From positions 62,001-126,000 of the forward strand of contig CAKZGB010000007.1 in the NCBI GenBank assembly GCA_936911875.1: a stretch of DNA of 64,000 nucleotides, in the 5' to 3' direction. Under the pieces are notes generated by a model. That model made no database searches. It had not been told where the DNA came from and worked only from the letters and a program-made list of their open reading frames with translations. This document shows positions 1 to 8,222 of this stretch, one piece after another (within the stretch, counting starts at the first letter, position 1; each line of letters starts with the position of its first letter). Source of the DNA: an uncultured Lysobacteraceae bacterium (GTDB taxonomy: Bacteria; Pseudomonadota; Gammaproteobacteria; Xanthomonadales; Xanthomonadaceae). A program made the position numbers and the translations under genes.

Positions 1-160
1 GATCGGCCGCAACTTTAGCAGCCAAGGCACCGGCCAGATCCGGCGAGAGCATGGCGGCGAGTGGCGTGGTGCGCTCGGGATTCAGGGCGTCGGGACGGAC
101 TTCGATCGCCAGACACAGCTGAAGTCGGCTAGGAAGTGCGCGTTGCGGTTGGCTCGACAT
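1..160 (-). CDS. N-terminal part of an unrecognised protein, cut by the window edge
   Basis: An open frame begins at an ATG at position 160 on the minus strand and stays open to base 1, giving 53 residues that begin MSSQPQRALP and include an Ala/Leu-rich stretch. It is divergent from the thiolase at 242, so the 80 bases between them would hold both promoters. I do not recognise the family, and no signal peptide or membrane segment is visible in this part. The call rests on an uninterrupted frame reaching the edge and on the divergent gene layout, so it is provisional. Confidence 0.45.
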   Translation of the reverse strand, partial: MSSQPQRALPSRLQLCLAIEVRPDALNPERTTPLAAMLSPDLAGALAAKVAAD

Positions 161-241
161 GGGATGCAGGGTTACACTGGATCGCTAATTATACTGCTAC
201 GTATTGTCGGCCCTCGGGCCCATCTGTTCGGAGAATTCCTG

Positions 242-1522
242 ATGCGCACCATCCGTCCTGTCGCCGTGCTCGGTGGCGTCCGTATTCCCTTCGCACGGCA
301 GAACACGGCCTATAACGACGTGGGCAACCTGGGCATGTCGGTGCGGACCCTTGGCGCGCTGGTCGAACAGTTCGGGCTGCAAGGCAAACAACTGGGCGAA
401 GTGGCCATGGGCGCCGTGATCAAGCACTCCTCCGACTGGAATCTCGGTCGCGAGGCCGCGCTGTCGTCCGGTCTGTCGCCGCTGACTCCGGGCATCACGG
501 TGCAACGTGCGTGCGGTACCTCGCTGGACACCATCAATCTCATCGCCACCAAGATCGCCACCGGCCAAATCGAAGTGGGGATCGGCGGCGGTTCGGACTC
601 CACTTCCGACGTGCCAATCGTCTACGGTCAGGCGCTGCGTCGCCGTCTGCTGGCTGCCAATGCCGCCAAGACACCTAAAGACAAGCTGATGCAATTCAAG
701 GGTTTCGGGCTCTCCGAGCTCAAGCCGGATTTCCCGGGTGTCGCCGAGCCGCGAACCGGCAAGTCGATGGGCCAACACTGCGAAGACATGGCCAAGCAAT
801 GGAACATCAGCCGCGAGGCGCAAGATGCCTGGGCCCTGACCTCGCACCAGAAGCTGGCGGCCGCCTACGATCGCGGTTTCTTTGACGATCTCGTGGTCCC
901 GTTCCGCGGTCTCGAGCGCGACAACAACCTGCGCCCCGACTCCTCGATTGAAAAGCTGTCCACCCTGAAGCCCGCGTTTGACCGCACCTCGGGCCGTGGC
1001 ACGCTGACCGCCGCCAACTCGACGCCCCTGACCGACGGTGCCGCCGCCTGCCTGCTCAGCACCGACGAATGGGCCGCCGCCAACGGTCACGAGGTCCTGT
1101 GCCACCTGGTCGACGTGCAAGTCGCCGCCGTCGATTTCGTCCATGGCGAAGGCCTTCTGATGGCCCCCACCATCGCCGTCCCGGAAATGCTCAAGCGCAA
1201 CGGCCTGACGCTGCAGGACTTCGACTTCTACGAAATCCACGAGGCCTTTGCCGCCCAAGTGCTGTGCACTCTCAAAGCCTGGGAAGACGCCGACTACTGC
1301 CGCGATCGCCTCGGCCTAGACGCCCCGCTGGGCGCCATCGACCGCTCGAAGATCAACCCCAACGGTTCGTCACTCGCCGCCGGTCACCCGTTCGCCGCCA
1401 CCGGTGCGCGCATCGTCGCCACGGCCGCCAAAGAGCTGGCGCAGCGCGGCTCGGGCCGTTGCCTGATCTCGATCTGCACCGCGGGCGGGATGGGGGTTGT
1501 TGCGATCTTGGAGCGTAAGTAG
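242..1522 (+). CDS. fadI: Acetyl-CoA C-acyltransferase (FadI-type thiolase)
   Basis: A thiolase of 426 residues that would cleave 3-ketoacyl-CoA in the last step of fatty acid beta-oxidation. The acyl-accepting cysteine lies in VQRACGTSL (C91), the histidine in AAGHPFAATGA (H382) and the second cysteine in CTAGGMG (C412); NPNGSS and YEIHEAFAAQ are further thiolase signatures. The frame is open upstream to 143, but I prefer the ATG at 242 because it follows GGAG and begins MRTIRPVAV, matching FadI N-termini. No fadJ partner is in the window. The stop codon touches a long inverted repeat that begins at the next base. The thiolase call is firm; the FadI subgroup is inferred from length and motif spacing. 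Confidence 0.88.
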   Translation: MRTIRPVAVLGGVRIPFARQNTAYNDVGNLGMSVRTLGALVEQFGLQGKQLGEVAMGAVIKHSSDWNLGREAALSSGLSPLTPGITVQRACGTSLDTINLIATKIATGQIEVGIGGGSDSTSDVPIVYGQALRRRLLAANAAKTPKDKLMQFKGFGLSELKPDFPGVAEPRTGKSMGQHCEDMAKQWNISREAQDAWALTSHQKLAAAYDRGFFDDLVVPFRGLERDNNLRPDSSIEKLSTLKPAFDRTSGRGTLTAANSTPLTDGAAACLLSTDEWAAANGHEVLCHLVDVQVAAVDFVHGEGLLMAPTIAVPEMLKRNGLTLQDFDFYEIHEAFAAQVLCTLKAWEDADYCRDRLGLDAPLGAIDRSKINPNGSSLAAGHPFAATGARIVATAAKELAQRGSGRCLISICTAGGMGVVAILERK

Positions 1523-1665
1523 AAAATGGAAAATGGGAGTTGGTAACTGGTAGCCGGCTTCCAACTACTCGTTCCTATTTTCTAGTTGCCCGCGACCGGA
1601 AAGTGGGAAATAGGAACTAGACATTGGTGGCCCGCCACCATTTACCATTTCCTAAATACCATTTG
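1523..1665. repeat. Inverted-repeat element, copy 1 of 3 (T/G-rich arms)
   Basis: The left arm (1523-1553) is purine- and T-rich, with TGGAAAATGGGAGTTGG; it shares 25 identical bases with the left arm of copy 3 at 48391-48415. The right arm (about 1636-1665) is its imperfect complement, CCATTTACCATTTCC. Between them is a nested perfect 10-base inverted repeat, GTTCCTATTT (1571-1580) with AAATAGGAAC (1608-1617). The element starts at the thiolase stop codon and its right arm contains the stop codon of the convergent hemY fragment (1652-1654). It could act as a bidirectional terminator, but there is no U-run typical of an intrinsic terminator. Confidence 0.7.
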
Positions 1666-2026
1666 CCGGCCGCTGGCCGGCAGCCGCTTCAGCGGCTGCG
1701 GCCTTGGCGGCCTTGTCGGCTTCAGCCGCGGCCGCCGCTTCGGCCAGGGCCTTCTCATGCGCGGCGCGTTCGGCGGCCACTCGATCATTGACGATCTTGC
1801 GCTGGCGGTAAGCGTGTACGGGTGCAGTCAGGAGTGACCAGATCGTAGTCCATAGCAGCAGGATGCCCAGGCCGATCAGGAATGCGTCTACTACGGTGGA
1901 GCGGTAGTCGTAACCGCCCCACTGCACGAGCACGTTGCCGGCATTGTTCGGGAACATGTAGAACGATGCCAGCTTGACCAGCAGCAGAACCACGACGCCA
2001 ATCAGAAACCACTTAATTGCTTTCAT
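1652..2026 (-). pseudogene. hemY: HemY N-terminal membrane domain, truncated (124 residues)
   Basis: The protein has two membrane segments (about residues 5-24 and 48-68) separated by NVLVQWGGYDYRSTV, which resembles the HemY N-terminal domain, and it lies downstream of hemD, the usual place of hemY. Normal HemY is about 350-400 residues with a TPR region after the second helix. Here the helix is followed only by YRQRK and an Ala/Glu/Lys-rich tail, and the final residues and TAG stop come from the repeat element at 1523-1665. No TPR-coding sequence is left before the thiolase. It may be a dead remnant or a small anchor protein still in use. The intervening hemX is also absent. The HemY assignment is by eye. 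Confidence 0.6.
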
Positions 2027-2092
2027 GACTTGAGTACTTAATGGGGACGGAGGTAATTAATTCTTCTTAACAAACTCGGCGTGAGCCCGATG

Positions 2093-2866
2093 TTAAGCCT
2101 CGACCTGCGGGCGTTCGCCGTTCATCGGGCCGTCGGAAAGGGCGTCCCACAGATCTGACTCCGCGGGGCCGGCGGCCTGCACGATATCCGTCGCGCCGAG
2201 CGAACCCACCACCGAGGCGATCCGTGGCGACGAGACCACATGCCGCAGCTCACTCAAGGCCGAACGCTCCGCAGCAGACAGCTGCGCTAGCAAGGCGCGG
2301 TAAGCCGCCGCCGAGGTGACCCACACAATGCCGCGCGCATCGGTACGCTGACGAAGTTCCGCCCACCGCTCACGCACCGCGGGCTCCGGCTCGACTTCGA
2401 CGCGCCGATACACGAACACCTCGGAGACCTCGGCGCCGCGCTCGCGCAATACCTGCGGGATGAGTCCTCGGCCGCCCGGCGCTGTGAACACCGCCACGCG
2501 CTGACCGGCAACAGACTGCAACTCGGGCAAGGCCAGCAGGCCCTCAGAATCCTGTGAATCCACGGGCGCGGCGACCGGAACCAAGGCACGCAACACCGAA
2601 GCAGTCCCCTGCCCCGGCGCAAACCATTTATACCCTGACAATAACAAACCGAATCGCGAGACCACCAGCGACGCAGCTGCGGGACTGGTAATTACACCCA
2701 GATTAAATTCGGGCCACGTCCAATTTTCCTCCGGGAGAATCACCCAGGGCGTCAGATCGAGCACGGGAAATGAGGCAACCGCAGCGCCTTCGCCACGCAA
2801 AACGGGGCCGGCAAGGGGGCCGCGCAGGCTGATCACGTAATATGGGGTGTCCCGGGTTTCCATCAT
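2093..2866 (-). CDS. hemD: Uroporphyrinogen-III synthase
   Basis: About 257 residues, close to the usual 245-260 of HemD, which cyclises hydroxymethylbilane to uroporphyrinogen III in the cytosol. Recognisable landmarks are the early VISLRGP segment, the ITSPAAA stretch, the APGQGTA stretch, the central APGGRGLIPQVLRERGAEV and the later VTSAAAY. The frame stays open upstream to 3298, but that part is antisense to the thioesterase, so I start at the paired ATG codons at 2866/2863. It precedes the hemY fragment by 66 bases in the same direction, as in hemD-hemX-hemY operons. Its start lies only 10 bases from the start of the divergent thioesterase. HemD is poorly conserved, so the context adds weight. 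Confidence 0.82.
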   Translation of the reverse strand: MMETRDTPYYVISLRGPLAGPVLRGEGAAVASFPVLDLTPWVILPEENWTWPEFNLGVITSPAAASLVVSRFGLLLSGYKWFAPGQGTASVLRALVPVAAPVDSQDSEGLLALPELQSVAGQRVAVFTAPGGRGLIPQVLRERGAEVSEVFVYRRVEVEPEPAVRERWAELRQRTDARGIVWVTSAAAYRALLAQLSAAERSALSELRHVVSSPRIASVVGSLGATDIVQAAGPAESDLWDALSDGPMNGERPQVEA

Positions 2867-2876
2867 CAAGAGAATT

Positions 2877-3338
2877 ATGTCGATCGAGCAGCAGCGCGCG
2901 CCTTTAATCCACGAGTTTGCCTCAATGCCGCCGCTGGTGCCAATGCAGCTTGCGATCGCCGAGCTGACCGAGCAGCACCTGACCCTCACCGCGCCGCTGG
3001 CGGCCAACATCAACGATAAGGGCACCGCGTTTGGCGGGTCGCTGACCTCGCTGATGACCCTGGCCTGCTGGGGTTTGGTCACCGCGGTCCTGCGCGACCA
3101 CGGTCTCGACTGCGATGTGTATGTCGCCGAGTCCACCGTCAAATACCTCAAACCCGTGCGCGAAGACCTCGCCGCCACCGCAACGTTCACGGACGATAGC
3201 AATATCGCCGCGTGTATCGAACAGCTCAAAGCCAAGGGGAAGGCCAAACTGTGGCTGCACGCGCAGGTCGTGCTGCTCGATGGCACCGTCGCCGCCACAA
3301 TGCACGGGAAATACGCGGCCTTCGTGCGTTCAACCTAA
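2877..3338 (+). CDS. YiiD C-terminal-type hotdog thioesterase
   Basis: A 153-residue single-domain hotdog protein. The segment ANINDKGTAFGGSLTSLMTLACW resembles the core helix of the YiiD C-terminal putative thioesterase family, followed by YVAESTVKYLKPV and a strand-rich C-terminus. Family members are thought to hydrolyse acyl thioesters, but the substrate is unknown. I choose the ATG at 2877, preceded by AAGAGA, rather than the GTG at 2847, which would place the start inside hemD. The gene is divergent from hemD with a 10-base gap, so each promoter must lie inside the other gene. The fold is fairly certain and the function is not. Confidence 0.78.
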   Translation: MSIEQQRAPLIHEFASMPPLVPMQLAIAELTEQHLTLTAPLAANINDKGTAFGGSLTSLMTLACWGLVTAVLRDHGLDCDVYVAESTVKYLKPVREDLAATATFTDDSNIAACIEQLKAKGKAKLWLHAQVVLLDGTVAATMHGKYAAFVRST

Positions 3339-3436
3339 AAAGCGCCGGAATCACCAAGAAATACAGGCGCAAACGGCTCCGACCAATGCGAGTGTGAGAG
3401 AATAGGGGGTTCACCGCCCTACCCTGGATTCACCCC

Positions 3437-3880
3437 TTGGATACTGCCCAACTCCTGGATTTCGCCGAGCGCAACATGCTGCTGGTCGGCATTTTCATTG
3501 GTTTGACCGTTGCCATCGTCATCAACGAAATCAAGCACCTGACCCGCGGCTACAAGTCGGTCAGCAGTGCCGGTCTGACACGCCTGCTCAACGCCGACAA
3601 CGGCGTCGTGATCGATGTCTCGCCCAAGGTTGATTTCGACAAGGCCCACATCAACGGCTCGCAGAACATCCCGATGGCCGACTTCAAGCCGGACCACAAA
3701 TTGCTGCAGGGCGCCAAAGACAAGCCGGTAGTGCTGGTGTGCCGCCGCGGTCTGACCGCCGGTGGGGCCGCTTCGCAACTGAAGAAAGCGGGCTTTTCCG
3801 ACGTTGGCGTGCTCGATGGCGGCGTTGACAAGTGGTCGGCCGATGGCCTGCTGGTCGTGGGCAAGAAAGGCAAGGCTTGA
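3437..3880 (+). CDS. yibN: Membrane-anchored rhodanese-like protein (YibN type)
   Basis: A 147-residue protein with one N-terminal membrane helix (about residues 15-31) and a cytoplasmic rhodanese domain. The active-site loop CRRGLTAGG keeps the catalytic cysteine, so sulfurtransferase activity is possible; DGGVDKW closes the domain. It precedes secB and gpsA, the conserved yibN-secB-gpsA order of gammaproteobacteria, without a grxC. I use the TTG at 3437 because the residues before the helix match the length of E. coli YibN; an ATG at residue 14 would begin right at the helix. No clear ribosome binding site precedes the TTG. Confidence 0.82.
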   Translation: MDTAQLLDFAERNMLLVGIFIGLTVAIVINEIKHLTRGYKSVSSAGLTRLLNADNGVVIDVSPKVDFDKAHINGSQNIPMADFKPDHKLLQGAKDKPVVLVCRRGLTAGGAASQLKKAGFSDVGVLDGGVDKWSADGLLVVGKKGKA

Positions 3881-3954
3881 GTTCAGCCGCGCTGCCCCAA
3901 GCTTCAAACAGAACCCCAGATTTCCCATTCCCTAATATTTAAGAGAACTGCATC

Positions 3955-4488
3955 ATGACCGATGACCTGACCAACGGCGCCGCTGCGCCGCAAGCCGACG
4001 ACCAACAAGCCGCCCAATTCATGGTCGAAAAGATCTACGTCAAGGATCTGTCGTTCGAAGTGCCGAACGCTCCGGCCGTGTTCAACATGGACGGCGAGAA
4101 CAACCTCGGCATGAACATGCAGCACCAGATCACTCCGGTGTCCGACAATGCCTTCGAAGTGGTCCTGCACCTGACGCTGAACTGCCAGCAAGGCGAATCG
4201 ACCATCTACCTGGCCGAAGTCAAGCAAGCCGGTGTGTTTACGCTGGCCGGTTTCGATGCGCAAGGCGTCGAGTTCCTGCTGAGCACGCAAGCTCCGTCGA
4301 TCCTGTATCCTTATGCGCGCCAAGTGCTGTCCGATCTGATCCAAGCCGGTGGTTTCCCGCCGTTCCTGCTGCAGCCGATCAATTTCGAAGGCCTGTACAT
4401 GGACGCCATGCGTCAGCGCGCTGAAGAAGGTGCCGAAGGCGCCAACCTTGCAGACGCAGGCGCCGAACCGCGTCACCTGGACAGCTAA
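3955..4488 (+). CDS. secB: Protein-export chaperone SecB
   Basis: A 177-residue cytosolic chaperone that holds precursor proteins unfolded and delivers them to SecA. Typical SecB segments are FMVEKIYVKDLSFEVPNAP near residue 20, the repeated beta-strand core ending GVFTLAGF, and PYARQVLSDLIQAGGFPPFLLQPINFEGLY in the C-terminal half. The start ATG follows AAGAGA. The last 30 residues are Glu/Ala-rich, as in other SecB tails. It sits between yibN and gpsA, so co-transcription is likely. The 74 bases upstream hold TAATAT, a possible -10 element. Confidence 0.97.
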   Translation: MTDDLTNGAAAPQADDQQAAQFMVEKIYVKDLSFEVPNAPAVFNMDGENNLGMNMQHQITPVSDNAFEVVLHLTLNCQQGESTIYLAEVKQAGVFTLAGFDAQGVEFLLSTQAPSILYPYARQVLSDLIQAGGFPPFLLQPINFEGLYMDAMRQRAEEGAEGANLADAGAEPRHLDS

Positions 4489-4508
4489 GCAACACAGCGA
4501 TCGTGACC

Positions 4509-5579
4509 ATGGCTGCTGATCCGAACGCCACCGCCACTTCCTCTAACGGTGCCAACACCGCCGAACCGACCGCACCGCTGCAACGCGTCGCGGTCCTCGG
4601 TGCGGGCTCGTGGGGTACGGCATTGGCGACTCTGATCGCACGCAACGGTCACGACACTGTGCTGTGGGGTCGCGATCGCGTCGTCATCGATGCGATCAAC
4701 ACCCGCCACGAAAATCCGCGTTATCTGCCCGGCATTCCTTTGCCGGAATCGCTGCGCGCGTCCGATGATCTGGCCGGTTGCGTCACTAGCGCCGATTGGA
4801 TTCTGATCGTCGTGCCCTCGCATGCGTTTGCTGAAACGGTTCAAGCCATCGCGCCCTTGCGTCGTGCTACGGCCGGTGTCGCTTGGGCAACCAAAGGTTT
4901 TGAACCCGGTAGCGGTCGTTTCCTCCATGAAGTTGCCGAAGAATATCTCGGCACCGACGTGCAGCTGGCTGTCGTCACCGGTCCATCCTTCGCCAAGGAA
5001 GTGACGCAAGGTCTGCCCACTGCACTGACGGTGCATGGTGCGGACGAACCGTTCTGCGAAATGGTGGCCGAGTCGATGCACTCGCCGAACTTTCGCGCGT
5101 ACACGGGCGATGACATGCTCGGCGCCGAACTCGGTGGCGCAATGAAGAACGTGCTCGCCGTTGCTACCGGTGTCGCCGATGGCATGGAGCTCGGTTTGAA
5201 TGCGCGTGCCGGTCTGATCACTCGCGGCCTCAACGAAATGATGCGCCTCAATCAGGCCATCGGTGGTCGTGCCGAAACGCTAATGGGCCTAGCCGGTCTT
5301 GGCGACTTGGTGCTGACTTGTACCGGTGATCTGTCGCGTAACCGTCGACTGGGTCTGGCCTTAGGTCACGGCAAGTCGATTGATGATGCCGTGCGCGAAA
5401 TCGGCCAAGTCGTGGAATCCGTTCAAACCGCCGACGAAGTCATGCGTCTGGCCAACCGTTACGGCATTGAACTGCCGATCTCGCAAGCCGTGCAGGAAAC
5501 GCTGCATGGTGAAATCACGCCCGCCGAGGGCCTGCGCCGCCTGATGTCGCGCGAGCGCAAGAGCGAATACTCGAACTGA
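4509..5579 (+). CDS. gpsA: NAD(P)-dependent glycerol-3-phosphate dehydrogenase
   Basis: Reduces dihydroxyacetone phosphate to sn-glycerol 3-phosphate, the backbone for phospholipids. The dinucleotide-binding motif VAVLGAGSWGTALA lies near residue 28, and the catalytic lysine is in GGAMKNVLAVATG; GLAGLGDLVLTCTG and SRNRRLGLALG are further GpsA signatures. The first 20 residues, rich in Ala, Thr and Asn, are an extension beyond the E. coli protein. An in-frame GTG at 4503 is an alternative start. It lies 20 bases after secB and converges on ubiA with an 8-base gap. Confidence 0.96.
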   Translation: MAADPNATATSSNGANTAEPTAPLQRVAVLGAGSWGTALATLIARNGHDTVLWGRDRVVIDAINTRHENPRYLPGIPLPESLRASDDLAGCVTSADWILIVVPSHAFAETVQAIAPLRRATAGVAWATKGFEPGSGRFLHEVAEEYLGTDVQLAVVTGPSFAKEVTQGLPTALTVHGADEPFCEMVAESMHSPNFRAYTGDDMLGAELGGAMKNVLAVATGVADGMELGLNARAGLITRGLNEMMRLNQAIGGRAETLMGLAGLGDLVLTCTGDLSRNRRLGLALGHGKSIDDAVREIGQVVESVQTADEVMRLANRYGIELPISQAVQETLHGEITPAEGLRRLMSRERKSEYSN

Positions 5580-5587
5580 AGTCTGAG

Positions 5588-6469
5588 CTAAGCCGCTACG
5601 GCTTTCAGCATCAGCCACAGCAACACAATCACGCCGATCCAGTTGTTGCGCAAAAACGCCGCAAAGAAGTCACGTCGCGCGAGCTTGTAGTTCACGACCA
5701 ATGCAATCGCAATGGCAATCGATGCCGCGAGTTGCCATGCCTTCATGCCGGACATCACGCCGACAATAACGAGCAACACGTAGAAGGCCGTCGCCAGCAT
5801 GGCCTGAATTGGCCACAACTTGTTGCCGAACCATATCGCGGTCGATTTAGATCCCATGCGCAGATCATCTTGAATATCGACCATGCCGTACCACGTGTCG
5901 TAATAAGTCGACCACGCCACGTTGGCCGCAAACAGAATCCACGCAATCGCAGGCACCGTACCCTGCACCGCTGCGAACGCCATCGGAATGCCGAACCCGA
6001 ACGCCAAGCCCAGATACATCTGCGGCGCGGGGATGTGCCGCTTCATGTACGGATACGTTGCCGCTAAGAATGCAGCAATGAGGCTGAGCAAAATCGTCAG
6101 TCGGTTCAAGGTGAGCACTAACGCGAATGCCACCAACATCAGCACTGCAAATAAGATCAGCGCCTCGCGTCCCGACACTTCACCTGTTGCGAGCGGTCGG
6201 TTGCGCGTGCGCGCTACATGCGGGTCGAGCCAGCGGTCGGCGTAATCGTTGATCACACAGCCGGCCGCGCGCGTCAGCCACACGCCGGCCACAAACACCA
6301 GCAACACATGCCACGAAGGCAGCCCGTCCGCCGCCAGCCACAGTGCCCATAACGTCGGCCACAACAGCAGTAGCCACCCGATCGGACGGTCGGCCCGCAT
6401 CAGTCGCCAGTACGCATTGAACTTCGAAGGCTTGGCACTAACCTGCACGGCGGTATCGGTTTCGCTCAT
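5588..6469 (-). CDS. ubiA: 4-hydroxybenzoate polyprenyltransferase
   Basis: A 293-residue inner-membrane prenyltransferase that attaches the isoprenoid tail to 4-hydroxybenzoate in ubiquinone synthesis. Both aspartate-rich Mg-diphosphate motifs are present: NDYADRWLDPHVARTRNRP near residue 74 and DIQDDLRMGSKSTA near residue 200. About eight or nine hydrophobic helices fill the rest. The frame begins with an ATG after a short gap from the next operon. ubiC is not adjacent. UbiA length and both motifs make the call firm. Confidence 0.95.
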   Translation of the reverse strand: MSETDTAVQVSAKPSKFNAYWRLMRADRPIGWLLLLWPTLWALWLAADGLPSWHVLLVFVAGVWLTRAAGCVINDYADRWLDPHVARTRNRPLATGEVSGREALILFAVLMLVAFALVLTLNRLTILLSLIAAFLAATYPYMKRHIPAPQMYLGLAFGFGIPMAFAAVQGTVPAIAWILFAANVAWSTYYDTWYGMVDIQDDLRMGSKSTAIWFGNKLWPIQAMLATAFYVLLVIVGVMSGMKAWQLAASIAIAIALVVNYKLARRDFFAAFLRNNWIGVIVLLWLMLKAVAA

Positions 6470-6482
6470 CCGACTATTTTAA

Positions 6483-8222
6483 TCAGGTCGCGCGCGGCAC
6501 CGGAGCACTGAGCTCACGCACACCCTTTTGCAACATGTCACGAAGGCCACCCGTCCGCGTCGCGATCTCCTCCAACCCGGATGCCAGCACCTGCGGTGTG
6601 CCCCAAATGCGGATCGACTGATCCACGCGTGTGACGTTGTCTGTGCCCTTGACCCGCGATACAGCGGTATAGATCAGTTGGCGCGAAAGAATGCGTGAAG
6701 TCGCCTCATTGGGCAGCACGATATCCAGATTGGTGAACTCGGAGCCTTGGCTCTTATGAATCGTCATGGCCCACGCCGACATGTTGGCCGGCATCGCCGA
6801 TGCAGGAATCGGCCGCAGCTGCAGCACGCCATCGGTATCAAGAATTTCAAACCACACCTGATACTCGCCGTTGCTGTCGCGAGTCACCACGCCGATGTCG
6901 CCGTTGAACAGATTCAGCGGCGCATGATTCTGCGTCACCAGCACGCGACGGCCTTCGAAGTTACCTACTGCCGAAGTATCGGACTGACGCTCCCGCAGCA
7001 AGCGCGCCTCGATCGCTCGGTTAAGACCGCCAACGCCCCAAGGGCCTTCGCGATTTGCGGCCAGCACCTGCCGTTGTCGCGACAGTTCCAGATAGCCCCG
7101 TGCGCGCTCGGCCGCTTCGGATTGTTCCGCAATGATCTTCATGGCATCGGCCAACGCATCGGCCCACTGTTCAACGCGCGATGACAGCAACGCTCTAGTG
7201 CTGACATCACGCAGCCCATCCAGAGATGAAATCAACGCATCCGCGTCACCCGCCAACGCATGCTGATTCAAGGCAACTAACTGCGGACTCTGTGCGACAC
7301 GGAAGTTGTGTTGCAGCTCGACCATCTGCGGAAGGCCACGCAAACTCTCGACAAGATCGCCAAGCACGGTGCCGGTTCCGACTGACATCAGCTGATTGGG
7401 ATCGCCAACCAGGATCAGTCGCGAGTCGGTATCCAGTGCGCGCAGTACCTTGCGCAACAGATCCAGATCCAGCATCGAGGCTTCGTCAATCACCAGGATT
7501 TTGGGTGAGCGAACTTGACCACGTTCCATTTCGATCAGCCAGCGATGCACGGTAGTGGCGCGCAAGGTGTCGAGATCGGACTTGCCGGCATGACGACCGG
7601 CCTCGGATCGCAAGGCCTCGGTCAGCCGTTGAGCCGCCTTACCGGTAGGTGCGGCGAGAGCCACATCGGCGGCGCTAGCTTGCGCTGCCAGCAGCATGCG
7701 GAACACCGTGGTGGTCTTGCCGGTGCCGGGACCGCCTGCCAGCACAAACAAACGGTGCTGCGCTGCGCGTCGTACCGCCTCGCGTTGCAATGCATCGTCG
7801 GTGTCGGTGGCGGGCCCGAACAGCGCCAGGATCGATTCCTCCGCTACCGGCTCAGATTCCGCCACGTGCAAGCGAGCGATCAGCCGCTCGGCGACTTCAT
7901 GCTCACCGGCGTAATTGCGATACAGAAATACGCGTTGCTGATCATCTGCGACTAGCGGCCGCACCGGCAGCGTACCGAACTGATCGGCGGGAAGAATCCA
8001 CTCCGACTTCGGAACCTCAGTAAGTGGAGATGTATTACTCCAATGCTCAATCTGCTGCAGACTGACTGCCGCATTCGCCTGTCGGTCGGCATAGTTCGCC
8101 CACAATGCAAGCTCGGCTATTGCAGACGGCGCACCCAACCGACGGAACCACGACGCCACCGCCAGATCCAATGCGTCGCGCTCAACCGGCTCGCCGGATT
8201 TCTTAGTCAATTCAGCGCTCAT
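6483..8222 (-). CDS. recD: RecBCD exonuclease V, RecD helicase subunit
   Basis: A 579-residue 5'-to-3' superfamily 1 helicase. The Walker A motif GGPGTGKT is at residues 163-170, motif II is ILVIDEASMLD and motif III LILVGDPNQL. The C-terminal part has WAMTIHKSQGSEF (motif V) and YTAVSRVK (motif VI). It is the last gene of recC-recB-recD; its ATG overlaps the recB stop by 4 bases, pointing to translational coupling. It lies 13 bases before ubiA in the same direction, so read-through into ubiA is possible. Confidence 0.97.
   Translation of the reverse strand: MSAELTKKSGEPVERDALDLAVASWFRRLGAPSAIAELALWANYADRQANAAVSLQQIEHWSNTSPLTEVPKSEWILPADQFGTLPVRPLVADDQQRVFLYRNYAGEHEVAERLIARLHVAESEPVAEESILALFGPATDTDDALQREAVRRAAQHRLFVLAGGPGTGKTTTVFRMLLAAQASAADVALAAPTGKAAQRLTEALRSEAGRHAGKSDLDTLRATTVHRWLIEMERGQVRSPKILVIDEASMLDLDLLRKVLRALDTDSRLILVGDPNQLMSVGTGTVLGDLVESLRGLPQMVELQHNFRVAQSPQLVALNQHALAGDADALISSLDGLRDVSTRALLSSRVEQWADALADAMKIIAEQSEAAERARGYLELSRQRQVLAANREGPWGVGGLNRAIEARLLRERQSDTSAVGNFEGRRVLVTQNHAPLNLFNGDIGVVTRDSNGEYQVWFEILDTDGVLQLRPIPASAMPANMSAWAMTIHKSQGSEFTNLDIVLPNEATSRILSRQLIYTAVSRVKGTDNVTRVDQSIRIWGTPQVLASGLEEIATRTGGLRDMLQKGVRELSAPVPRAT

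Noticed and set aside
197..1258. A 353-codon antisense frame in the thiolase gene
   Set aside because: It lacks motifs and the thiolase has all its catalytic residues.
3919..3938. A possible half copy of the repeat upstream of secB (ATTTCCCATTCC)
   Set aside because: Only about 12 bases fit, with no opposite arm or hexamer centre; chance cannot be excluded.
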